A stretch of DNA of 37,819 bases from positions 1-37,819 of the forward strand of contig WBUH01000010.1 of the NCBI GenBank assembly GCA_008933805.1, read 5' to 3'. Below are positions 32,834 to 37,819 of this stretch, in pieces. The DNA is from Bacteroidota bacterium (GTDB taxonomy: Bacteria; Bacteroidota; Bacteroidia; UBA8524). Both the position numbers and the translations under genes were made by a program. The stretch's first letter is position 1, and every line of letters begins with the position of its first letter. The notes below the pieces were generated by a model. The model was not told the origin of the DNA. It saw nothing but the letters and a program-made list of their open reading frames with translations, and did no database searches.

Positions 32834-33231
32834 TTATTAAACACCTACACCTTACTTAATGTAAGCCAAGGGTAGTTCATCAACGCTTAACTCTACACTG
32901 AAACGAACTAATCATTTGATTTCCAACACAAACCGAATTTCTCATTCCACAAAGCCGGTTTGTAAACTCCCGTTTTTTCCCAAATTAACTATTTATTGAG
33001 GGTGTTTCATGCAAACCCAAACTTAGTATATGGATGATAGTTTACAGCAAAAACCAGTGTTCTGTTTGTTTTTGGTTCAAACAGAAACCCAGAAAGAAGT
33101 AACGCTCCATTAATGTAAACCCAGCAGGGGGTTAACTGTAGGATAACGGTTTTGCTACACAGCGCATGTTTAAGCACCTCTACCTTTGTCGCTGCCTAGG
33201 CCTTGCATTTAACTATCAAAAACCAAAAACA
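32834..33231. other. Long leader region with two hairpins
   Basis: This gap of 398 bases has no gene I can support. Two hairpins lie close together: TTCTGTTTG/CAAACAGAA (33060-33068/33078-33086, 9 bp perfect, 9-base loop) and GTAAACCC/GGGTTAAC (33115-33122/33129-33136, one mismatch, 6-base loop). Neither is followed by a U tract, so they are not ordinary terminators. A short ATG-led extension of the next gene (from 33166) lies at the end. Confidence 0.45.
33181..33188 (+). promoter_or_regulatory. -7-type promoter element of the lamin-tail-like gene
   Basis: TACCTTTG is a perfect TAnnTTTG match. The nearest -33 TTTG (33151-33154) is 26 bases upstream, longer than the usual 17-23. It lies inside the extension from 33166, which supports the start at 33232. 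Confidence 0.35.
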
Positions 33232-35289
33232 ATGAAAAAACTTATCTTACAAACTAAGATGCTGTTTTTAACAGCCATTTCGTTATTCTCCCTAGCCGCC
33301 ACGGCTCAAGCTGAAAAAGGTGTACTTTTATTGAATGAATTCTCAAACGGTGCCAACGGAAACAAAGAATGGGCGGAGCTTGTTGTAGCCAACAACTCAA
33401 CCGGTTTAACTGTAAACGTTGACATTACCGGCTGGTTGTTTGATGATAACAACGGCGTATTTAACGGTTCAACCGTTTCAGGTGCAGGTATCTCTCCCGG
33501 ACACTTGCGTTTTGCTGACAGCAGCATTTGGAAAAACGTTGAGATTGGTACTTACATCGTACTTTTTAACGGTGCCGATACTTCTGAGTTTGACCAAACA
33601 AACCCTGCTTTTGTAAATGCATTTACCGACCCTAACGGTGTTTATGCGTATGATAACGGTACTGACAGCGTATTTATATTTGTTGCAGTAGGTGTTAGCC
33701 CATACATCGTTTACAAAACAACTACTCCAATTGTAGGTACAGTTAACAAAAGCGGCTATTGCAGCCAAGATGCTTACACGTTGAACAACAACGCTTGGAA
33801 CGGTGTTTCGCTACGTAACGGCGACTCAGTTTTGGGTGATGGTTTCCAAGTGAGGTGCCCCGGTTGTATTGACAACCCTAATTTTTCTGACGACCCTGCG
33901 TTTTACCACGGTGTATCATACAGCGCACAAAACAGCCACGTGTCTATCACTGTAGGTGAGCAAGGCCCACACATTGTTGTTGACTCTAACGGTGGTACCG
34001 GAAGGGCATTTGAGTTTTTCCAAGGTACTGCTACCAGCTCTATAGGTGCTGATGCTAACTGGCGTGCTATCAGCTACTCTGCTGCAACCCCGGGTACTGC
34101 TAACTCTACAGACAACCTTGATTTTAGAAACTACATTATCGACCTTGTAAACACCTACCCTATTTGCTATGAATTTGAACCTGACACTACCCCTGTAAGA
34201 GGTGTATTGGTTGTTACAGAATGGTCTAACGGCCCCAGCGGTAACTGTGAGTACATTGAACTTTTAGTAGCTACTTGCGGTGCTGATGCAGTAACAACAG
34301 AAGTAGATATCCGCGGCTGGGTTGTTGATGACAACAACGGCGTATTCGGTTCAGGAACCGGTAAAGGTATCACCAACGGACACGTTAAATTTGCCAACCT
34401 TGATACCTTGAAAAAAGTTCCCGTAGGTACTGTTATTGTATTGTACAACGGTGCTGACAATTGCTACAACTTTACTGTTGACCAAGACTATTCTGACAGT
34501 ACATTGGTATTGCAAATAGGCGGAACAGGTCCTACTTCATTTATTGTTAGCAATAAATCAGCTTCAGGTGTTAGTGTAAAACCAACTACAACTGATAGCA
34601 CCTATTGTTTAGCTGCTTACGAAACTACAGCCACTGATTGGAACGGAAGAATCAGCTTTGGAAATACTGCTGACGGTGTACAAGTACGTTGCCCAGAGTG
34701 TGAACCTGTATTCTACCACGGTGCTAGCTACGGAACAGCTTTAGTAGCCCGTGCACAAACACCAAGCGATTTGGGAGGCCCTAAACTTGCTACAGGTAGC
34801 CAAGGTGGCAAAACCTTTATACTAAGCCAAGGAGGTTGCAACGTTGGTACAGCAGGTAACTGGACTATTGCTACTGCTGCTACTGCGGGTTCTGCTCCTG
34901 CAACTGCCGGTGTTGTTGATACTGCTGTTTACAACCCTATCATCACTAACAGGTCTTGTAACTTCCCATGCTGCGAGGCTCCCGGCGGAAGCAAAACAGG
35001 TAGCTTTGAAAGCGGAGAAATTAACGCTGAAGAACTAGGCTTTGTAGTAGGTGATGCTTACCCTAACCCTGCTTCAACTGCATTGAGCATCGATGTAAAC
35101 TCTACCGAAGACTTCACTCTTACTTTTGTTGACATTACCGGTCGTGTTGTTTACACAAACAACTACAGTGCTACTAAAGACCTTTCAACAATAACTGTAA
35201 ACCTTTCTGATTTCGCTGCCGGCACATACTTCTTCAACGTGGTTAGCAACTCAAACAACCACACAGGCCGTGTAGTAATCAGCCGCTAA
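33232..35289 (+). CDS. Secreted protein with two lamin-tail-like domains and T9SS sorting domain
   Basis: I start at ATG 33232, giving 685 residues and a clean signal peptide (MKKLILQTKML...ATAQA). The body is a tandem duplication. Unit 1 begins at about 29 (KGVLLLNEFSNGANGNKEWAEL) and unit 2 at about 323 (RGVLVVTEWSNGPSGNCEYIEL). Both continue with DITGW / DIRGW, DDNNGVF, GH.(R/K)FA and G(T).IVL(F/Y)NGAD, and each is followed by an FYHG-containing region. The pattern of an LNE strand, a W.EL strand and then a GW strand is that of lamin-tail domains, common in secreted bacterial proteins. The end is a type A sorting domain (AYPNPASTALSIDVN, ITGRVVY, GTYFFNVV, RVVISR). The role is probably surface binding. 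Confidence 0.87.
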   Translation: MKKLILQTKMLFLTAISLFSLAATAQAEKGVLLLNEFSNGANGNKEWAELVVANNSTGLTVNVDITGWLFDDNNGVFNGSTVSGAGISPGHLRFADSSIWKNVEIGTYIVLFNGADTSEFDQTNPAFVNAFTDPNGVYAYDNGTDSVFIFVAVGVSPYIVYKTTTPIVGTVNKSGYCSQDAYTLNNNAWNGVSLRNGDSVLGDGFQVRCPGCIDNPNFSDDPAFYHGVSYSAQNSHVSITVGEQGPHIVVDSNGGTGRAFEFFQGTATSSIGADANWRAISYSAATPGTANSTDNLDFRNYIIDLVNTYPICYEFEPDTTPVRGVLVVTEWSNGPSGNCEYIELLVATCGADAVTTEVDIRGWVVDDNNGVFGSGTGKGITNGHVKFANLDTLKKVPVGTVIVLYNGADNCYNFTVDQDYSDSTLVLQIGGTGPTSFIVSNKSASGVSVKPTTTDSTYCLAAYETTATDWNGRISFGNTADGVQVRCPECEPVFYHGASYGTALVARAQTPSDLGGPKLATGSQGGKTFILSQGGCNVGTAGNWTIATAATAGSAPATAGVVDTAVYNPIITNRSCNFPCCEAPGGSKTGSFESGEINAEELGFVVGDAYPNPASTALSIDVNSTEDFTLTFVDITGRVVYTNNYSATKDLSTITVNLSDFAAGTYFFNVVSNSNNHTGRVVISR

Positions 35290-35323
35290 TTAAAATTTAG
35301 CTTACATTCTTCCATAGCCTTCC

Positions 35324-35350
35324 AAGCCACCCCAAAAGGGTGGCTTTTTT
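35324..35350 (+). terminator. Rho-independent terminator
   Basis: AAGCCACCC (35324-35332) pairs with GGGTGGCTT (35338-35346) around the loop CAAAA. A run of six T ends at 35350. Confidence 0.93.
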
Positions 35351-35564
35351 GTTTTATACCGCTGCTATTTAAACCTGCGTAATGTGAGAACTGCATATAT
35401 ATACACTGAAAAAACAAAGGAAAATACAGCAAAACAAAGCCCTACTTAACCAAAATTTAAAAGATAGAGGCATTAGAAAAGCTGCATTTTTCGCCATTGG
35501 GTTTTACTATTCAATAATGCTACTGCTACTTATTGCTGATGGAAATTTCTAAACCACTATCATC

Positions 35565-37715
35565 ATGAAAAAAATCCGCATTTTATTTTTACTGTTCAAT
35601 TTGCTTTGGGTACACATTGCCCTTATTGCACAAACCAATCCAACGGCAGTATCACTGCCCTTCTCACTCACCGGCCAAAGCTCTGCCACCTTACCAACGG
35701 GGGTTGCCGTGCATAGGTTTACCAGCATCCCTACTACCCGCACCCTTTCAGCCGCTACGGGCGATTTGCCCAATCAAGGCAGTTCACCAACATTGGCCAC
35801 AGGCGGCTGGTATCATTTAGGTACAGATGGAATAGGCATACTTTCATCGGGCACCAATCCTGCGGGGGCTGTTGTTGTTGCTATTAACACCACAGGTCTT
35901 ACCAACATACAAGTTTCATGGTTGTGTAAAACCATTAAGAATCAAAGCTCACGCGACAACAGCATTGCATTGCAATACCGTGTAGGTACCTCGGGCAGCT
36001 TTATTAATGTGGGAACCACCACTACTTACAGCAGTACGGGTATGATCGACGGACACAGTTCATCGACCTTAACAGAAACATTGCCCGTAGGTGCCGAAAA
36101 TCAATCAGTAGTTCAAGTACGCTGGATTTACTGGGAATCAGTAAGTACCAGCGGCTCACGTGATAAAATCTCTGTAGATGACATCTCTATCACAGGCTCA
36201 AGCTCTTCATCGTGTGCTACACCAACAGGTATTTCAGCATCAGGTATCACTACAACATCTGCTACTATTAGCTGGAATACAGTATCAGGTGCTTCATCGT
36301 ATGAATATGCCGTTACTACTTCGTCAACAGCACCTTCATCGGGCACTAACACTACATCCACATCGGCAGCGGTAGGTAGTTTAACACCTAACACCCTTTA
36401 TTATGCGCACGTTCGCGCCAATTGCGGCGGAAGTACATTTTCAAGCTGGGGCACTAACACGTTTACCACCAACGACTCAACCGGAGGCGATACCGGCAAC
36501 TTTGTAATAATGACGTATAACCTGCTTAACTACCCCGGCAGCACTGGCTCGTCTCGCGAGCCAAGTTACCGCACTATTATTGATGCTGTGAACCCCGATA
36601 TTGTGGTTTGCCAAGAGGTATTACAATCTACAGGAGCTACTAATTTTTTGAGTAACGTGCTAAACTACAGTGCCAGCAACTACAACATGGCCACGTTTAT
36701 TGACGGCTATGACACTGACAATTCATTGTACTACAAAAGTGCTAAATTCCAATTCATCAGTAACACAGCCATTTCAACATCGTTAAGGGATATTAACCAA
36801 TTCCTGCTTAAGCACATTGCTTCGGGCGACTCACTATACATATACTCTGTGCATTTAAAAGCCGGCAATACCAGTAGCGATGAAACCCAACGCGAAGGTG
36901 AAGTAGATGACCTTAGAGCTGTAACTGACGCTTTCCCCGCAGGAAAGTATTTCTTAGTATGCGGTGATTTTAACATTTATAGCGGTAGCGAAACTGCGTA
37001 TCAAAAAATGGTAACCAACGGCAGCAATGCTAATGGTAAATTTAACGACTTATTAAGCCTGTCAGGTAGTTGGAATAACTCATCGTATGCCATCCACCAT
37101 ACACAATCGCCCCGCACAACTTCATTCGGTGGCGGAGCCACGGGAGGGCTTGACGACCGTTTTGATATGTTGCTGTTTTCAACCGCTATTACCCAAACAG
37201 GGGGTTTTGACATTGTGCCTAACACTTACAAAGCATTTGGTAACGACGGACAACACTATAACCAGGCCCTTAACACACCTCCTTATACCATGTATTCGTC
37301 AACCATTGCTTCTGCCCTGCACGATGCCTCTGATCACCTTCCTGTAGTGGTAACATTTACACATACATCAGGGTCGCCTATGTTGGCACCAGTGCAAAGC
37401 TCGGCGTCAAATACATCGGCAACCGATAATACTGTGTTTACTTACTCATCTGTAACTACAGGTGCAACCACTCCTTCTGTAACCATTTACCCAAACCCTG
37501 CAACACAAAGCTTTACGTTACAAGTAAATGTAGGTGACGCTTTAAATACCCCGCTAAAGCTATACGATGCCACAGGAAAACTAGTATATCAAGTTGAGTT
37601 AGCTGCCGCAAACAGTGAAACTGTGAAAGTAGACGTAAGTCACTTAAACCTTGCCAAAGGAATATACTTTATCCATACACAAGTTTCATCGCCTGTGAAA
37701 TTGATTATTGAGTAA
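35565..37715 (+). CDS. Secreted endonuclease/exonuclease/phosphatase family enzyme with FnIII and T9SS sorting domains
   Basis: The 716-residue product has, in order, a signal peptide (ending ALIAQ, about 23), a beta-sandwich region (about 25-212) ending DDISITGSSSS, a fibronectin type III domain (about 217-302), the enzyme domain (about 311-600) and a type A sorting domain (IYPNPATQSFTLQVN, LYDATGKLVYQ, KGIYFIHT). The enzyme core has the family's metal and catalytic residues in place: Asn319 in MTYN, Glu351 in QEV, the strand SVHLKA, Asp468/Asn470 in GDFN, and Asp590-His591 in SDHLPV. It probably cleaves phosphodiester bonds, as an extracellular DNase/RNase or a phosphatase; the substrate cannot be read from sequence. 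It is a single-gene unit between terminators. Confidence 0.93.
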   Translation: MKKIRILFLLFNLLWVHIALIAQTNPTAVSLPFSLTGQSSATLPTGVAVHRFTSIPTTRTLSAATGDLPNQGSSPTLATGGWYHLGTDGIGILSSGTNPAGAVVVAINTTGLTNIQVSWLCKTIKNQSSRDNSIALQYRVGTSGSFINVGTTTTYSSTGMIDGHSSSTLTETLPVGAENQSVVQVRWIYWESVSTSGSRDKISVDDISITGSSSSSCATPTGISASGITTTSATISWNTVSGASSYEYAVTTSSTAPSSGTNTTSTSAAVGSLTPNTLYYAHVRANCGGSTFSSWGTNTFTTNDSTGGDTGNFVIMTYNLLNYPGSTGSSREPSYRTIIDAVNPDIVVCQEVLQSTGATNFLSNVLNYSASNYNMATFIDGYDTDNSLYYKSAKFQFISNTAISTSLRDINQFLLKHIASGDSLYIYSVHLKAGNTSSDETQREGEVDDLRAVTDAFPAGKYFLVCGDFNIYSGSETAYQKMVTNGSNANGKFNDLLSLSGSWNNSSYAIHHTQSPRTTSFGGGATGGLDDRFDMLLFSTAITQTGGFDIVPNTYKAFGNDGQHYNQALNTPPYTMYSSTIASALHDASDHLPVVVTFTHTSGSPMLAPVQSSASNTSATDNTVFTYSSVTTGATTPSVTIYPNPATQSFTLQVNVGDALNTPLKLYDATGKLVYQVELAAANSETVKVDVSHLNLAKGIYFIHTQVSSPVKLIIE

Positions 37716-37755
37716 TTGAATGCGTTGCGCATGGGGTTTTAACCCGTTTTAATGC

Positions 37756-37790
37756 AATCCCCAAAGGACTTAGCTCTTTTGGGGATTTTT
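37756..37790 (+). terminator. Rho-independent terminator
   Basis: AATCCCCAAA (37756-37765) pairs with TTTGGGGATT (37778-37787), and the T run continues to 37790. It lies 40 bases after the stop of the secreted enzyme gene. Confidence 0.92.
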
Positions 37791-37819
37791 CATTAACACC
37801 AAAACCGACGGGCATAAAG

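Noticed and set aside
33166-33231. ATG start at 33166 for the lamin-tail-like gene
   Set aside because: It would place 22 non-hydrophobic, Cys-containing residues before a clean signal peptide, and a -7 promoter-like element lies within it.
1-37819. CRISPR array, insertion sequence, prophage or integrase
   Set aside because: No regularly spaced direct repeats, transposase motifs or phage genes were seen anywhere in the window.

Overview
This window looks like chromosomal DNA from a member of the Bacteroidota; the order cannot be fixed from sequence alone. The evidence is a type IX secretion system (T9SS)/gliding cluster, five secreted proteins ending in T9SS type A-like sorting domains, and several promoter-like sites of the Bacteroidota form TTTG-N19/20-TAnnTTTG. 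Shine-Dalgarno signals are weak throughout. I found no insertion sequence, phage gene, rRNA or CRISPR array.

Layout. 1-0.65 kb: tRNA-Leu(GAG), a small protein resembling the C-terminal domain of EF-Tu, and a nested palindromic repeat. 0.7-3.9 kb: a T9SS-exported protein (-) divergent from an OmpA-like protein with an unusual cysteine-rich tail (+). 3.9-6.3 kb (-): a tight three-gene operon of a soluble periplasmic protein, an ECF sigma factor and a probable anti-sigma membrane protein. 6.4-9.3 kb (+): bestrophin-like channel, lipoprotein, and a LamG-domain T9SS cargo. 9.35-12.0 kb: formiminotransferase-cyclodeaminase (-), then a divergent HxlR regulator/DoxX membrane protein pair with a candidate operator.

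12.1-20.4 kb (-) is the centrepiece. A porP/sprF-gldK-gldL-gldM-gldN operon ends at a strong terminator and is followed by a second, separately transcribed gldN'-gldM' pair. The local order is M-N-N'-M', a mirrored duplication of the genes for the periplasmic part of the T9SS motor. 20.5-23.4 kb: hemD and a DUF4271 membrane protein (-), divergent from hemW (+).

23.7-29.4 kb (+): a soluble four-PAS histidine kinase overlapping a single-domain response regulator, then a multi-pass DUF4153/DUF4173-like protein, a TMEM175-like channel and a small two-helix membrane protein. 29.6-37.8 kb (+): three large T9SS cargo proteins (a tandem aromatic-repeat protein, a duplicated lamin-tail-like protein, and a secreted endonuclease/exonuclease/phosphatase enzyme) with one all-helical cytosolic protein of unknown function between them.

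Functionally, the window pairs the T9SS machine (PorP/SprF, GldK, L, M, N) with five candidate substrates. The duplicated GldM'/GldN' pair is the strongest lead for something not yet described: an alternative periplasmic arm and ring for the T9SS motor.
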